From: Microbacterium flavescens
GTDB taxonomy: Bacteria; Actinomycetota; Actinomycetes; Actinomycetales; Microbacteriaceae
DNA length: 64,000 bases
Direction of reading: 5' to 3'
NCBI RefSeq assembly: GCF_018588945.1
Contig: NZ_JAFIWA010000003.1
Coordinates: forward strand, 124,001 to 188,000
In this document: positions 45,141 to 57,496 of the stretch, in pieces
Layout of the letters: each line of letters starts with the position of its first letter
How positions within the stretch are numbered: position 1 is the stretch's first letter
Translations under genes and position numbers: made by a program
Notes under the pieces: model-generated
What the model saw: only the letters and a program-made list of their open reading frames with translations
Databases searched by the model: none
What the model was told of the DNA's origin: nothing

Positions 45141-46019
45141 ATGACGGAGGCAGCGCGCCAGGCCGGAGAGGTGCTGATCGTCACCGGCATGTCCGGAGCC
45201 GGTCGGTCGACCGCCGCGAACGCGCTCGAGGACCTCGGCTGGTACGTCGTCGACAACCTGCCGCCGCAGATGCTCAAGCCCCTGCTCGACCTCACCGAGC
45301 TCGCCGCCGGTCTCCTTCCGCGGGTGGCGGTCGTCGTCGACGTCCGGGGGCGGGACCTCTTCTCCGACCTGCCCGACGCCATGCGCGCGCTGCGCGACCG
45401 GCGGCAGATCCGGCTGATGTTCCTGGATGCTTCCGACGACGTGCTCGTGCGACGGTTCGAGGCGGTCCGGCGACCGCATCCGCTGCAGGGCGACGGCACG
45501 ATCCTCGACGGCATCCGGCACGAGCGGGAGCGGCTGACGGCGGTGCGCGAGAGCGCCGACGTCATCCTCGACACGTCGTCGTACAACATCCACCAGCTCG
45601 CGACGCAGGTGAGCGACCTCTTCACCGACGCCGACGCGGCCCGGCACATCCTCACCATCCTGAGCTTCGGGTTCAAGTACGGGCTCCCGCCCGACGCAGA
45701 TCTGGTCGCCGACATGCGCTTCCTGCCGAACCCGTTCTGGAACGAGACGCTGCGCCCGCTGACGGGCGAAGACCCCGAGGTGCGCGAGTTCGTGCTGGCG
45801 CAGACGGGCGCCCAGGATTTCGTCGACGCCTACGCGACGGCGCTCCAGCCTGTCCTCGCCGGCTATCAGCGCGAGAACAAGCGGCACTCCGTGGTCGCCG
45901 TCGGATGCACCGGCGGGAAGCATCGCTCGGTCGTGATGGCCCGCGAGCTCGCCGAGCGCCTCGCCCAGGCGCCGGGAGTCGCGGTGCGCGTCAAGCATCG
46001 CGACCTCGGACGTGAGTGA
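45141..46019 (+). CDS. rapZ: RapZ-family nucleotide-binding protein
   Basis: 292 aa. N-terminal P-loop GMSGAGRST (Arg in place of the usual Lys, as in other actinobacterial members), [18 protein letters not shown]; the C-terminal domain has [26 protein letters not shown] and [10 protein letters not shown]. In E. coli RapZ controls glmZ RNA and amino-sugar synthesis; in Actinobacteria the role is less clear. GTG codons just upstream are in frame; I kept the ATG. Own promoter TAGGGT (45113-45118). It usually pairs with yvcK and whiA; here yvcK is missing. Confidence 0.94.
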   Translation: MTEAARQAGEVLIVTGMSGAGRSTAANALEDLGWYVVDNLPPQMLKPLLDLTELAAGLLPRVAVVVDVRGRDLFSDLPDAMRALRDRRQIRLMFLDASDDVLVRRFEAVRRPHPLQGDGTILDGIRHERERLTAVRESADVILDTSSYNIHQLATQVSDLFTDADAARHILTILSFGFKYGLPPDADLVADMRFLPNPFWNETLRPLTGEDPEVREFVLAQTGAQDFVDAYATALQPVLAGYQRENKRHSVVAVGCTGGKHRSVVMARELAERLAQAPGVAVRVKHRDLGRE

Positions 46020-46093
46020 GACGCCCCACCAACGGTCCGGCGCGCGGGTAGGCTGGACCGTCGTTCCCTCCCCACCCACCACAGAGGAGTCCC

Positions 46094-47071
46094 GTGTCGC
46101 TGACCGCTGACGTGAAGGCCGAGCTGATCACCGTGCGCGACCCGCGCCCCACGGCCCGGGTGGCCGAGCTCACCTCTCTGCTGCGGTTCTCGGGCGGGCT
46201 GCACTCGATCGCCAACCGTGTGGCCGTCGAGGCCGAGCTCGACTCCGACGTCCTCGCCCGCCGCACGGCCCGCGACCTCGTGGAGCTCTACGGCGTGCGC
46301 CCCGAGCTCGTCCACGTGCAGGGATCGGGTGCGCGCGGCGGCAGCCACTACGCGGTCCGGGTCATCGAGGGCGGCGAGACGCTCGCGCGCCAGACCGGGC
46401 TGCTGGATCAGCGCCGTCGGCCGGTCCGCGGCCTGCCCAACAAGCTCACCACCGGATCGCGCGGGGATCTGGCCGCCATCTGGCGCGGCGCGTTCCTGGC
46501 CGCAGGGTCCCTGTCCGAGCCCGGTCGCTCGGCCGCCCTCGAGATCACATGCCCGTCTCCCGAAGCCGCCATGGCGCTCGTCGGCGCGGCCCACCGGCTC
46601 GGCATCGCCGGCAAGGCGCGCGAGGTGCGCGGGGTTCCGCGCGTCGTCGTGCGCGAGGGCGAGGCCATCCGCGCCGCCCTGGCGGCGATGGGCGCCGAGC
46701 GTGCCGCCGCCGAGTGGGACCAGCTCCGCCAGCGCCGCGAGGTGCGCGCCGGCGTGAACCGGCTCGTGAACTTCGACGACGCCAACCTGCGCCGCTCCGC
46801 CCAGGCAGCCGTCGCGGCGTGCGCCCGCGTGGAGCGCGCTCTCGAGATCCTCGGCGACGGAGTGCCCGAGCACCTGCGCGAGGCAGGCGCCCTGCGCCTG
46901 GCCCACCGCGACGCCAGCCTCGACGAACTGGGTCACCACGCCGATCCGCCGCTCACGAAGGACGCGGTCGCCGGCCGCATCCGCCGCCTGCTCGCGATGG
47001 CCGACAAGAAGGCCGACGCCGAAGGACTCCCCGGCACCGAGTCCGCCGTGCCCGCGGGCATGGAGGACTGA
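46094..47071 (+). CDS. whiA: WhiA sporulation/cell-division regulator
   Basis: 325 aa from GTG with ribosome binding site AGAGGAG. N-terminal LAGLIDADG-like fold ([31 protein letters not shown]) and C-terminal HTH ([37 protein letters not shown]). WhiA regulates ftsZ and chromosome segregation in actinomycetes, binding DNA through the HTH. It has a separate -10 (TAGGCT, 46049-46054), so it can be transcribed apart from rapZ. Confidence 0.96.
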   Translation: MSLTADVKAELITVRDPRPTARVAELTSLLRFSGGLHSIANRVAVEAELDSDVLARRTARDLVELYGVRPELVHVQGSGARGGSHYAVRVIEGGETLARQTGLLDQRRRPVRGLPNKLTTGSRGDLAAIWRGAFLAAGSLSEPGRSAALEITCPSPEAAMALVGAAHRLGIAGKAREVRGVPRVVVREGEAIRAALAAMGAERAAAEWDQLRQRREVRAGVNRLVNFDDANLRRSAQAAVAACARVERALEILGDGVPEHLREAGALRLAHRDASLDELGHHADPPLTKDAVAGRIRRLLAMADKKADAEGLPGTESAVPAGMED

Positions 47072-47075
47072 GCCC

Positions 47076-47912
47076 TCAGACGATCGGCACCGCCGCGCCC
47101 GACACGGTGATGCCACCCCTCGCGGGGATGTCCACGGTCAGCAGACCGGGGCGCCCGACGTGGCGGCCCTGCTCGATGAGCACACGCGCGGGCGCCGCGA
47201 CGGCCCCGGTCGCGCGGAGGTAGCCGCCGGTCGCCGCCGCCGCGGCGCCGGTGGCCGGATCCTCGGTGATCGCGCCGACGGGGAAGATGTTCCGCGCCTC
47301 CCAGCGCCCGCCGCCGAGCTCGTGCAGGACGATGATCGTCGCGGGCCAGGCCTCGGCATCCATCAGCCTCCGCGCCGCGGCCGGATCGAAGGTCATGCCG
47401 TCGAAGACGCGCCGGTCGGCGAGGATGAGGAGCGGATGCCGGTTGCCGGCGAAAGCAAGGGCGGGCGGATGCCGCGGGTCGAGGTCGGCACGGCCGAAGC
47501 CGACGAGGTTGAGCAGGGCGTCGAGGGTGGCGTCGGGCAGCGGCTCGATCCACGGCTCGACGCTCGTGAAGGAGGCGGTGCGGCCAGCATCGTCGCGTGT
47601 CACGATGTCGACGCGTCCGACCGGGGTGTCGAACGCGAAGGCGCCGTCACCCAGGTCCGACGCCAGCGCGATGGCCGACGCGACGGTCGCGTGCCCGCAG
47701 AAGGGCACCTCGGCGACGGGGGAGAAGTAGCGGATGCCGCGCTCCCGCCCGGAGCCGGTGACGAACGCCGTCTCGGCATAGCCGACATCGGCCGCGATGC
47801 GCTGCATCGCGGCGTCGTCGAGGTCGTCGGCGCCGATCACGACGCCCGCGGGGTTCCCCCCATCGGGGTCGTCGGAGAAGGCGGCCCATCGCTGCACCGT
47901 CGGTCGCGTCAT
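47076..47912 (-). CDS. PhzF-family isomerase-like protein
   Basis: 278 aa of the diaminopimelate epimerase-like PhzF family. Catalytic Glu47 in [29 protein letters not shown] and [16 protein letters not shown] are the other signatures. No phenazine genes are present, so a general isomerase role on an unknown substrate is most likely. Leaderless signature on the minus strand (TACGAT, 6 nt, ATG). Inserted, on the opposite strand, between whiA and sodA. Confidence 0.9.
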   Translation of the reverse strand: MTRPTVQRWAAFSDDPDGGNPAGVVIGADDLDDAAMQRIAADVGYAETAFVTGSGRERGIRYFSPVAEVPFCGHATVASAIALASDLGDGAFAFDTPVGRVDIVTRDDAGRTASFTSVEPWIEPLPDATLDALLNLVGFGRADLDPRHPPALAFAGNRHPLLILADRRVFDGMTFDPAAARRLMDAEAWPATIIVLHELGGGRWEARNIFPVGAITEDPATGAAAAATGGYLRATGAVAAPARVLIEQGRHVGRPGLLTVDIPARGGITVSGAAVPIV

Positions 47913-48019
47913 CCCGCGATCGTATCCGGACGCCGCCGGCCATAGATCTCGTCACGAAGGGAAGCAACCCCCTCTGCGCGGCGTTGGCCCTCAGTAGGAT
48001 GAGACCCGTCACCCTCGCT

Positions 48020-48039
48020 GCGCCGAGGAGCCTCGGCGC
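48020..48039 (+). promoter_or_regulatory. Hairpin in the sodA 5' leader
   Basis: GCGCCGAGG-AG-CCTCGGCGC, 9-bp perfect arms. It lies between the -10 TAGGAT (47995-48000) and the ribosome binding site (AGGAAGAAGAG), so it would form at the 5' end of the sodA mRNA and may stabilise it or tune translation. Confidence 0.5.
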
Positions 48040-48061
48040 GCGCCGACAGGAAGAAGAGAAC

Positions 48062-49802
<1,741 letters not shown>

Positions 49803-49811
49803 CCCGCGATC

Positions 49812-51026
49812 ATGGCTCTGCGCACCCTCGACACCCTGGGTTCGCTGGCCGGCAAACGCGTCATCGTCCGTGCTGACCTCAACGTCCCCCTGAAGGACGC
49901 CGTCATCACGGACGATGGCCGTGTGCGGGCCACGCTCCCCACGCTCAACGCCCTCATCAACGACGGCGCGCGCGTCGTCGTCTGCTCGCACCTCGGTCGT
50001 CCCGACGGTGCTCCCGACGCGAAGTACAGCCTCGCCCCGGTGGCCCAGCGGCTGTCCGAGCTCCTGGGCAAGCCGGTGGCGTTCGCCCGCGACACCGTCG
50101 GCGAGTCCGCCCACGAGGCCGTCGCGGCGCTCGAAGACGGCGATGTCGCGGTGATCGAGAACCTCCGCTTCAACCCGGGCGAGACCGCCAAGGACGAGGC
50201 CGAGCGTCGTGCGTTCGCCGGTCAGCTGGCCGAGCTCGGTGACGCGCTGGTTTCGGACGGCTTCGGCGTCGTGCACCGCAAGCAGGCGTCGGTGTACGAG
50301 CTCGCCGAGCTCCTGCCCTCGGCGGCCGGTCTGCTGATCGCCGCCGAGCTCGACGTGCTCGACCGCCTCACCGAGAACCCCGAGCGGCCCTACACCGTCG
50401 TCCTCGGCGGTTCGAAGGTCAGCGACAAGCTCGGCGTCATCTCGCACCTGCTGCCGCGCGTCGACCGTCTCCTGATCGGCGGCGGGATGCTGTTCACGTT
50501 CCTCGCCGCGCAGGGCCACAAGGTGGGCTCGAGCCTGCTGGAGGCCGATCAGCTCGACACGGTCCGCGACTACATGCGCCGTGCGGAGGAATCGGGCGTC
50601 GAGCTCGTCCTGCCCACCGACGTCGTCGTCGCGTCCGCCTTCGGCGCCGACGCGGATCACGTGGTCACGCGCGCCGACGCCATCGAGGGCACCCCCTTCG
50701 GGGCATCCGGACTCGGCCTCGACATCGGGCCCGACACGGCTGCGCGGTTCGCGGAGCTCGTGCGCGGTTCGAAGACGGTGTTCTGGAACGGTCCGATGGG
50801 CGTGTTCGAGCTCGCGCCGTTCGCCGCCGGCACGAAGGCGGTCGCGCAGGCCCTGACCGAGGTCGACGGGCTGTCGGTCGTCGGAGGCGGCGACTCCGCC
50901 GCCGCGGTGCGTCAGCTCGGCTTCGCAGACGACCGCTTCGGTCACATCTCGACGGGCGGAGGCGCCAGCCTCGAGTTCCTCGAGGGCAAGAAGCTCCCCG
51001 GACTGGAGGTCCTCGGATGGCAGTGA
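49812..51026 (+). CDS. pgk: Phosphoglycerate kinase
   Basis: 404 aa. Transfers the acyl phosphate of 1,3-bisphosphoglycerate to ADP. Signatures: [52 protein letters not shown] and [14 protein letters not shown]. Position 9 bp after gap and 10-bp overlap with tpiA show an operon. Confidence 0.98.
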   Translation: MALRTLDTLGSLAGKRVIVRADLNVPLKDAVITDDGRVRATLPTLNALINDGARVVVCSHLGRPDGAPDAKYSLAPVAQRLSELLGKPVAFARDTVGESAHEAVAALEDGDVAVIENLRFNPGETAKDEAERRAFAGQLAELGDALVSDGFGVVHRKQASVYELAELLPSAAGLLIAAELDVLDRLTENPERPYTVVLGGSKVSDKLGVISHLLPRVDRLLIGGGMLFTFLAAQGHKVGSSLLEADQLDTVRDYMRRAEESGVELVLPTDVVVASAFGADADHVVTRADAIEGTPFGASGLGLDIGPDTAARFAELVRGSKTVFWNGPMGVFELAPFAAGTKAVAQALTEVDGLSVVGGGDSAAAVRQLGFADDRFGHISTGGGASLEFLEGKKLPGLEVLGWQ

Positions 51027-51808
51027 CAACCCGCACCCCGCTCATCGCCGGCAACTGGAAGATGAACCTCGACCACCTGCAGGCGGTCGCGTTCGTCCAG
51101 AAGCTGCACTGGACGCTCAAGGACGCCAAGCACGACGACACGTCGGTCGAGGTGGCGGTCTTCCCGCCCTTCACCGATCTGCGCACCGTGCAGACGCTCC
51201 TCGACGCCGACAAGATCCCGTTCGCTCTGGGCGCGCAGGACATCTCCTCGCACGACTCCGGCGCCTACACCGGTGAGGTGTCGGGCGCGTTCCTCGCGAA
51301 GCTCGACAACCGGTACGTCATCATCGGCCACTCCGAGCGTCGTGAATACCACCACGAGGGCGACGACATCGTCGCCGCGAAGGTGCAGGCCGCGCTCCGG
51401 CACGCGCTGGTGCCGGTGATCTGCGTCGGCGAGACGGCGGAGGACCTCGAGAAGTTCGGCGCCAGCGCCGTTCCGGTGGGCCAGCTGCAGGCGGCGCTCG
51501 AGGGCGTGAAGGCCGACGCAGACATCGTCGTCGCCTACGAGCCCGTGTGGGCGATCGGCTCCGGCCAGGCGGCCACTCCCGAGCAGGCGCAGGACGTGTG
51601 CGCCAAACTGCGCGACGTCATCGCGGACAAGCTGGGGGCGGATGCCGCAGCCCGCACGCGCGTGCTCTACGGCGGATCCGTCAAGGCCGCGAACATCGCG
51701 AGCTTCATGCGCGAGCCGGATGTGGACGGTGCGCTGGTCGGCGGAGCGAGCCTCGTCGTGGACGAGTTCGCGGCGATCATCCGGTATCAGAAGCACGTCG
51801 GCGTCTGA
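51017..51808 (+). CDS. tpiA: Triosephosphate isomerase
   Basis: 263 aa. Catalytic residues visible: Lys in GNWKMN, His in IGHSERR, Glu in [10 protein letters not shown], and the phosphate-binding YGGSVKAAN. The start codon lies inside the pgk coding end (10-bp overlap), so translation is coupled. Interconverts dihydroxyacetone phosphate and glyceraldehyde 3-phosphate. Confidence 0.98.
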   Translation: MAVTTRTPLIAGNWKMNLDHLQAVAFVQKLHWTLKDAKHDDTSVEVAVFPPFTDLRTVQTLLDADKIPFALGAQDISSHDSGAYTGEVSGAFLAKLDNRYVIIGHSERREYHHEGDDIVAAKVQAALRHALVPVICVGETAEDLEKFGASAVPVGQLQAALEGVKADADIVVAYEPVWAIGSGQAATPEQAQDVCAKLRDVIADKLGADAAARTRVLYGGSVKAANIASFMREPDVDGALVGGASLVVDEFAAIIRYQKHVGV

Positions 51809-51867
51809 CCGGTATACTCGACCCTTGTGCGATCGGCGACTGATCGCGGCGAAAGGCTTCAACGACT

Positions 51868-52116
51868 GTGCAGATCCTCGAGTTCGTCCTGCAGGTGCTC
51901 CTCGGAATCACGAGCCTCCTGCTGACCCTCCTCATCCTGCTCCACAAGGGGCGCGGCGGCGGCCTGTCCGACATGTTCGGCGGCGGCATGACGTCGTCGC
52001 TCGGCTCGTCCGGCCTCGCTGAGCGCAACCTCAACCGCTTCACGGTGATCCTCGCCCTGGTGTGGTTCGTGGCCATTGTGGCGCTCGGACTCATCACGAA
52101 GTTCCAGGCGCTCTGA
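51868..52116 (+). CDS. secG: Preprotein translocase subunit SecG
   Basis: 82 aa, GTG start. Two helices (VLQVLLGITSLLLTLLILLHKG and FTVILALVWFVAIVALGLIT) joined by a Gly-rich loop with GGGLSDMFGGG, the SecG signature. Own promoter TATACT (51813-51818). Its stop overlaps the start of rbpA (TGATG). Confidence 0.94.
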   Translation: MQILEFVLQVLLGITSLLLTLLILLHKGRGGGLSDMFGGGMTSSLGSSGLAERNLNRFTVILALVWFVAIVALGLITKFQAL

Positions 52117-52472
52117 TGGCGACCGGAGGCAACGCGATCCGCGGCACCCGCGTCGGTGCCGGGCCGATGGGCGAGCAGGACCACGGATTCCACGCCGACC
52201 GCGTGGCGGTGTCGTACTGGGACGCGCTCGGCAACGAGACCGTCCGGTACTTCGCGGCCGGGATCCCCGAAGAGGAGATCCCCGACACGATCGACTCGCC
52301 GCACTCCGGCCTGCCGGCGGGCCGTGACAAGGCCAACCCGCCTGCGGTGGCCAAGACCGAGCCCTACAAGACGCACCTCGCGTACGTGAAGGAGCGCCGC
52401 ACCGAGGAAGAGGCCGACGCCCTCCTTGACGACGCGCTCAAGCAGCTGCGCGAGCGTCGCGGCCAGGACTGA
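52116..52472 (+). CDS. rbpA: RNA polymerase-binding protein RbpA
   Basis: 118 aa, actinobacteria-specific activator that binds RNA polymerase and the principal sigma factor and stabilises open complexes. MATGGNAIRGTRVGAGPMGE at the start and YWDALGNETVRYFAAGIPEEEIPDTIDSPHSGLPAG match RbpA; the zinc-binding Cys of other members are absent here (no CxxxC in the core). Translationally coupled to secG by TGATG, a conserved neighbourhood. Followed by a strong bidirectional terminator. Confidence 0.94.
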   Translation: MATGGNAIRGTRVGAGPMGEQDHGFHADRVAVSYWDALGNETVRYFAAGIPEEEIPDTIDSPHSGLPAGRDKANPPAVAKTEPYKTHLAYVKERRTEEEADALLDDALKQLRERRGQD

Positions 52473-52487
52473 CGACGACAGACACCT

Positions 52488-52525
52488 ACGAGAGAAGCGG
52501 ATGCCGAGGCATCCGCTTCTCTCGT
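52488..52525. terminator. Bidirectional terminator between rbpA and pgl
   Basis: Perfect 18-bp arms (ACGAGAGAAGCGGATGCC and its complement) with a 2-nt loop (GA), flanked by TTC. It sits between the convergent ends of rbpA and pgl and can serve both transcripts. The inner GCGGATGCC/GGCATCCGC block is shared with the palindrome at 25641. Confidence 0.9.
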
Positions 52526-52547
52526 CTTCAGGCTTCGTGAGCCGGAG

Positions 52548-53327
52548 TCAGTACTCGCGGTCGATGAGCTCGGGGGGCACGTTCGCCGCGGCCGCCTCAT
52601 CAACGAAGAAGATCGTGCGCTTGCGGCCCTTGGCGCCCGCTGCGGGCACGCTCGCGTAGCTGGCGCCCGCGAGTGCCAGGCCGAGCGCTGAGGCCTTGTC
52701 GGCGCCGGCGATGACCATCCAGACCCGCTTGGAGCTGTTGATGACCGGGCGGGTCATCGTGAGGCGCTCGGGTGGGGGCTTCGGGGAGTCGCGCACGCCC
52801 AGAACCGAGCGGTCGGTGACGAGGATCTCGGGCCGGTCGGGGAAGAGCGAGGCGATGTGGCCGTCGGGCCCGACGCCGAGGAAGCAGACGTCGAACGACG
52901 GCCACGGCCCTTCCGAGCCGGCGAATCGTGCGAGCTCGTCGGCGTGGGCGGCGGCTGCGGCATCGAGGTCGAGGCCCTCGTCGCTCGCCGGGGCGGCATG
53001 GATGTTCTCGGCGGGGACGTCGAGCGCATCGAGGAGCGCGGCGCGCGCCTGCTTCTCGTTGCGGTCGTCATCGGTCTTCGCCACGAACCGCTCGTCGCTC
53101 CACCAGAAGTGCACGCGCGACCAGTCGATCTTCTCGATGCGCCGGCTGCGCGCTGCGGCCGCCAGGACGGCCGAGCCCATCGATCCGCCCGTGAGCGAGA
53201 CATGCGCGAGCTTGCCCTCGTCGACGCGCTTGGCGACACGGTTCAGGAAGCGTGCGGCGACGGCGTCGGCGAGTGTCGAAGGATCGGGGGAGATGACCAC
53301 CCGCTTCTCGGCCCAGGCTTCAACCAT
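52548..53327 (-). CDS. pgl: 6-phosphogluconolactonase
   Basis: 259 aa, DevB-type. Seen: LAHVSLTGGSMG, VHFWWSDERFV, DVCFLGVGPDGHIASLFP and RLTMTRPVINSSKRVWMVIAG. Start at ATG 53327; an upstream in-frame GTG (53345) would add six residues. Hydrolyses 6-phosphogluconolactone produced by Zwf. Last gene of the tkt-tal-pgi-zwf-opcA-pgl operon. Confidence 0.94.
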   Translation of the reverse strand: MVEAWAEKRVVISPDPSTLADAVAARFLNRVAKRVDEGKLAHVSLTGGSMGSAVLAAAARSRRIEKIDWSRVHFWWSDERFVAKTDDDRNEKQARAALLDALDVPAENIHAAPASDEGLDLDAAAAAHADELARFAGSEGPWPSFDVCFLGVGPDGHIASLFPDRPEILVTDRSVLGVRDSPKPPPERLTMTRPVINSSKRVWMVIAGADKASALGLALAGASYASVPAAGAKGRKRTIFFVDEAAAANVPPELIDREY

Positions 53328-53351
53328 GGATGTCACTCGCCACACGACTGC

Positions 53352-54311
53352 TCATACGCCCTGCGTCTCCTTCGTCGCCGGAGGGTCGAGCAGATCCCAG
53401 CCCTCGGTGATCACTCGACCATACAGGACGTCGGGATCGAGGCGACGGAGCTCCTCGGCCAGGCATTCACGCAGCGTGCGGCGCGGAAAGGCCAGCTCGT
53501 GGCTGGGCTGGCCGGGCTGCGTGAGGATCGCCGAGTGCGCGTTCGGCCGCTCGAGCAGGATCTCTCCGCTGGGCCGGACGAGCGCGACCGACTTGATGCC
53601 GTGCGGCCACTCGTCGGGCTGAAGGTACTCCCAGTCGACGCGGACGTCGAGGGAGAGGCGAAGCCACGCCGCCAGGAGCGCCGTCGACGGAGAGTCGCTC
53701 GCCCCGCGCACCCTGACCGCGGTGACGGGCTCGTACGGCGGCTGGTCGAGGATCGCTGCCAGCTGCTCGCGCCAGCGCGTCAGCCGCGTCCATGCGAGGT
53801 CGGTGTCGCCCGGGGCGTACTGCTCGCCGAGCCCGGCGACCCAGGCGGACGGATCCGACTTGGTCGCGGCATCCGTGATCCGGCGCTGCGCGATACGGCC
53901 GATCGACGTCTCCGAGATGTTCTCGGGGGTGCGGTTCGGCCACCACACGACCACCGGGGCGTCGGGAAGGAGCAGACCCGTGACGAGCGACTCGAGGTTC
54001 GACCGACCGGCCTCACCTGCCACGCGGAGCGTGACCACCTCGCTCGCACCCGCGTCGCCGCCCACGCGGATCTGAGCGTCGAGGCGCGAGTCGGAGTCGT
54101 CGGCATTGCCGATGAGCAGCACGATGACGCGCATCGGGTGCTCGCGGGACGCGTCGTTGGCCGCTTCGATGACCTCTTCCATCGCGCCTTCGCGCGTCAG
54201 GATGAGGAGGGTCAGCACGCGGCCGAGCGCGACCGCGCCGCCCTCCTCGCGCACGCTCACGAGTGCGCGCGAGATCTTGCTGACGGTGGTGTCGGGCAGA
54301 TCGACGATCAC
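53352..54311 (-). CDS. opcA: Glucose-6-phosphate dehydrogenase assembly protein OpcA
   Basis: 319 aa. Start at GTG 54311, which overlaps the zwf stop (GTGA). N-terminal VIVDLPDTTVSKISRALVSVREEGGAVALGRVLTLLIL and PDAPVVVWWPNRTPENIS are typical of actinobacterial OpcA, which is needed for full activity or assembly of Zwf. C-terminal DVRVDWEYLQPDEWPHGIKSVALVRPSGEI. Operon position directly after zwf supports the assignment. Confidence 0.94.
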   Translation of the reverse strand: MIVDLPDTTVSKISRALVSVREEGGAVALGRVLTLLILTREGAMEEVIEAANDASREHPMRVIVLLIGNADDSDSRLDAQIRVGGDAGASEVVTLRVAGEAGRSNLESLVTGLLLPDAPVVVWWPNRTPENISETSIGRIAQRRITDAATKSDPSAWVAGLGEQYAPGDTDLAWTRLTRWREQLAAILDQPPYEPVTAVRVRGASDSPSTALLAAWLRLSLDVRVDWEYLQPDEWPHGIKSVALVRPSGEILLERPNAHSAILTQPGQPSHELAFPRRTLRECLAEELRRLDPDVLYGRVITEGWDLLDPPATKETQGV

Positions 54312-55858
54312 GGGCGCCTCCAGGTACGGCCGTCGCGCGCGAGCATCTCGTGCGCGGATGCCGGGCCCCACGACCCGGGTGAATACTGCTCGAGCGGCCC
54401 GCGCTGCTCGGTCCAGAACCTCTCGATCGGGTCGAGGATCTTCCAGGAGAGCTCGACCTCCTCATGGCGCGGGAAGAGCGGCGGGTCGCCCAGGAGGACG
54501 TCGAGGATGAGACGCTCGTACGCCTCGGGGCTGGCTTCCGTGAAGGCGTGGCCGTAGCCGAAGTCCATGGTCACGTCGCGCACCTGGGCGCCGGCGCCGG
54601 GAACCTTCGAGCCGAAGCGGATGGTGACGCCCTCGTCGGGCTGCACGCGGATCACCAGGGCGTTCTGGCCCTGACCCGACGTCTGGCTGCGCGAGAACAG
54701 CAGCTCCGGCGCGCGCTTGAAGACGACGGCGATCTCGGTCACGCGGCGGCCGAGGCGTTTGCCGGTGCGGAGGTAGAACGGGACGCCTGCCCACCGGCGG
54801 GTGTTGACCTCGAGGGTCACCGCGGCGTAGGTCTCGGTCGTGGACTTCGGGTTCATCCCGTCCTCCTCGAGGAAGCCGAGCACCTTCTCGCCGCCCTGCC
54901 ACCCGCCCGCGTACTGTCCGCGCGCGGTGGAACGAGCGAGATCGTCGGGCAGCGTGACCGCCGCGAGGACCTTCTCCTTCTCGGCACGCAGGTCTTTCGC
55001 GTCGAACGAGATCGGCTCCTCCATGGCGGTGAGCGCCATGAGCTGGAGGAGGTGATTCTGGATGACATCGCGTGCGGCGCCGACGCCGTCGTAGTAGCCC
55101 GCGCGCCCTCCGACGCCGATGTCCTCGGCCATCGTGATCTGCACGTGGTCGACGTAGTTGCGGTTCCAGATCGGCTCGTACAGCTCATTCGCGAAGCGCA
55201 GCGCCAGGATGTTCTGGACCGTCTCCTTGCCGAGGTAGTGGTCGATGCGGAAGATCGAGTCGGTCGGGAACGCCGAGCGCAGCACGTCGTTCAGGGCGCG
55301 TGCCGACTCCTGGTCGTGCCCGAACGGCTTCTCGATCACCACGCGGCGCCAGCGGTCGGGCTGGTCGGCGGTGTCGTCTACCAGGCCCGATGACTTCAGC
55401 TGCTCCGCGACGACCGGGAAGTCCTTCGGCGGGATGGACAGGTAGAACGCGTGGTTGCCCATCGTGCCGCGCTCGGTGTCGAGCCCGTCGACGGTCTCGC
55501 GCAGCCGACGGAACGCGTCCGCGTCGCCGAACTCGCCCGACACGAAGCGGATGCCCTGCAGCAACTGCTGCCATGTCTCGTCGCGGAACTCGGTGCGCGC
55601 GTGCTGACGCACCGCGTCGTACACGACCTCCGCGAAGTCCTGGTCCTCCCAGTCGCGGCGCGCGAAGCCCACGAGGGCGAACCCGGGGGGCAGCAGACCC
55701 CGATTGGCGAGGTCGTACACCGCGGGCATGAGCTTCTTGCGGGAGAGGTCTCCCGTCACTCCGAAGATCACGAGCGCGCTCGGACCGGCGATCCGGTTGA
55801 GGCGACGGTCCTCGGGGTCGCGCAGCGGGTTGGCGCCGCGTGAGATCTCGACTGTCAT
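54308..55858 (-). CDS. zwf: Glucose-6-phosphate 1-dehydrogenase
   Basis: 516 aa. Cofactor motif VIFGVTGDLSRKKLMPA; the active site FRIDHYLGKETVQNI contains the catalytic His/Lys region. First oxidative step of the pentose phosphate pathway, producing NADPH. Overlaps opcA (GTGA) and follows pgi by 15 bp. Confidence 0.98.
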   Translation of the reverse strand: MTVEISRGANPLRDPEDRRLNRIAGPSALVIFGVTGDLSRKKLMPAVYDLANRGLLPPGFALVGFARRDWEDQDFAEVVYDAVRQHARTEFRDETWQQLLQGIRFVSGEFGDADAFRRLRETVDGLDTERGTMGNHAFYLSIPPKDFPVVAEQLKSSGLVDDTADQPDRWRRVVIEKPFGHDQESARALNDVLRSAFPTDSIFRIDHYLGKETVQNILALRFANELYEPIWNRNYVDHVQITMAEDIGVGGRAGYYDGVGAARDVIQNHLLQLMALTAMEEPISFDAKDLRAEKEKVLAAVTLPDDLARSTARGQYAGGWQGGEKVLGFLEEDGMNPKSTTETYAAVTLEVNTRRWAGVPFYLRTGKRLGRRVTEIAVVFKRAPELLFSRSQTSGQGQNALVIRVQPDEGVTIRFGSKVPGAGAQVRDVTMDFGYGHAFTEASPEAYERLILDVLLGDPPLFPRHEEVELSWKILDPIERFWTEQRGPLEQYSPGSWGPASAHEMLARDGRTWRRP

Positions 55859-55873
55859 GTGGGAGCGGGTCTC

Positions 55874-57496
55874 CTACTGGGCCGCCTCGAAGAGCGAGAG
55901 CACTTCGATCCGGGGGTCGGTGAGCGTGAGCGTGACGACCGGCCGGCCGTGGCCATCGGCGAGCACACTCGCGTCGCCGGCGGCCTGCGCCTGGATGAGC
56001 TGGCCGAACGTGAACGGACGGCCCGGGATCTCCAGGTCGGTGTCGGTGCGCTCGAGGATCTGCAGGAACACGCCGTTCGCAGGACCGCCCTTGTGGAACT
56101 GGCCGGTCGAGTGCAGGAATCGCGGACCCCAGCCGAACGTCGCCGGACGGCCGGAGTCGGCGGCGACGAGCTCGCGCAGACCCGGGAGCTGGTCGAGCTC
56201 GAGCCGGTTCACATACGCCTGGATCGAGACATACCCGTCTGCGGGGAGGCGTGCCCACAGGGCGTCGAGGACGCCCGCGACGGTCGCCGAGGCGGCGAGC
56301 GCGGGATCGGACACCCGCACCTCGACGCCCTCGACGGTGAACGCCGGCTCGGTGGGCTCCGGTCGCGCGTCGAGGAGGCCCCGAGTGGCGATCTTCGCCG
56401 ACTCGACGTCGGGCTGGTCGAACGGGTTGATGCCGAGCATCTTGCCCGCGATCGCCGTGGCGTACTCCCACACTACGAACTGGGCGCCGAGCGAGCCGCT
56501 GACCAGGACCTCGCCGTTGTGGTGCTCGAAGAGGTGGAACCGCTTGGCCTCGTCGACCAGGCGGACGATCTGCAGGTCTGCGGGGACGTTCTCGACCTCG
56601 GGCGAGACCGGGAGCAGGACGACGGGAAGGATGCCGGTGCCCTGCTTGCCCGTCGATTCGGCGACGAGCTGCTCGATCCAGTCGGGGAGTCCGACGATGT
56701 GCGTTCCGTCGGTGACGAGGCCGAGCTTGTCTCGGCGCGGCTCGCCGCCGGCGATGGCCGCGGCGAGCACGAGCGCGGGGTTCTCCGGGCTGTCGATGGC
56801 GACCTCGAGGAGCGTCGCCTCCGCCTCGTCGAGGAGCTCGGCGATGTCGACGCCGGCGAGGCCGGAGGGCACGAGGCCGAAAGCGGTGAGCGCCGAGTAG
56901 CGGCCGCCCACGGTGGGGTCGGCGTTGAAGACGGTGTAGCCGTCCGCGCGCGCCGCCTGATCGAGCGGCGACCCGGGGTCGGTGACGACCACGATGCGCT
57001 CGACGGGATCGATGCCGAGGTCGCGGAAGGCGGCCTCGAACGCGCGCTTGGCCGAATCGGTCTCGACCGTCGAGCCCGACTTCGACGACACCACGAGCAC
57101 GGTCCGGGTGAGGTCGCCCTGCTGCGCGTCGCCGTCGATGGCCGCCAGCACCTGGCCGGGGGCGGTCGAGTCGAGGATCACCAGCGGCACGCCCGCGGTC
57201 TGGGCGATCACCTCGGGAGCGAGGGACGAGCCGCCCATCCCGGCCAGCACGACGCGCGTGACGCCCTTGGCGGCGAGCTCCTGGCGCAGCGCCTCGATCT
57301 GGGGGACGAGCGGACGCGAGACGGTGACCGCCTGCACCCAGCCGAGGCGCTGGGATGCCTCTTCCTCGGCCTCCGGACCCCACAGCGAGCCGTCGCCGGC
57401 GGTGATGCCCGAGGCGACGAGGCCGGCGACGAGGCCCGGGAGGGTCTCGTCGACGACCGATTTGACGTGCCCGCTGACGTGGATGTCGAAGCTCAT
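55874..57496 (-). CDS. pgi: Glucose-6-phosphate isomerase
   Basis: 540 aa. Two SIS-type halves: [17 protein letters not shown] and [21 protein letters not shown] bind the sugar phosphate; [11 protein letters not shown] and [24 protein letters not shown] follow. Long fusion-type actinobacterial Pgi as found between tal and zwf. ATG overlaps the tal stop (ATGA). It links glycolysis with the oxidative pentose phosphate entry. Confidence 0.95.
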   Translation of the reverse strand: MSFDIHVSGHVKSVVDETLPGLVAGLVASGITAGDGSLWGPEAEEEASQRLGWVQAVTVSRPLVPQIEALRQELAAKGVTRVVLAGMGGSSLAPEVIAQTAGVPLVILDSTAPGQVLAAIDGDAQQGDLTRTVLVVSSKSGSTVETDSAKRAFEAAFRDLGIDPVERIVVVTDPGSPLDQAARADGYTVFNADPTVGGRYSALTAFGLVPSGLAGVDIAELLDEAEATLLEVAIDSPENPALVLAAAIAGGEPRRDKLGLVTDGTHIVGLPDWIEQLVAESTGKQGTGILPVVLLPVSPEVENVPADLQIVRLVDEAKRFHLFEHHNGEVLVSGSLGAQFVVWEYATAIAGKMLGINPFDQPDVESAKIATRGLLDARPEPTEPAFTVEGVEVRVSDPALAASATVAGVLDALWARLPADGYVSIQAYVNRLELDQLPGLRELVAADSGRPATFGWGPRFLHSTGQFHKGGPANGVFLQILERTDTDLEIPGRPFTFGQLIQAQAAGDASVLADGHGRPVVTLTLTDPRIEVLSLFEAAQ

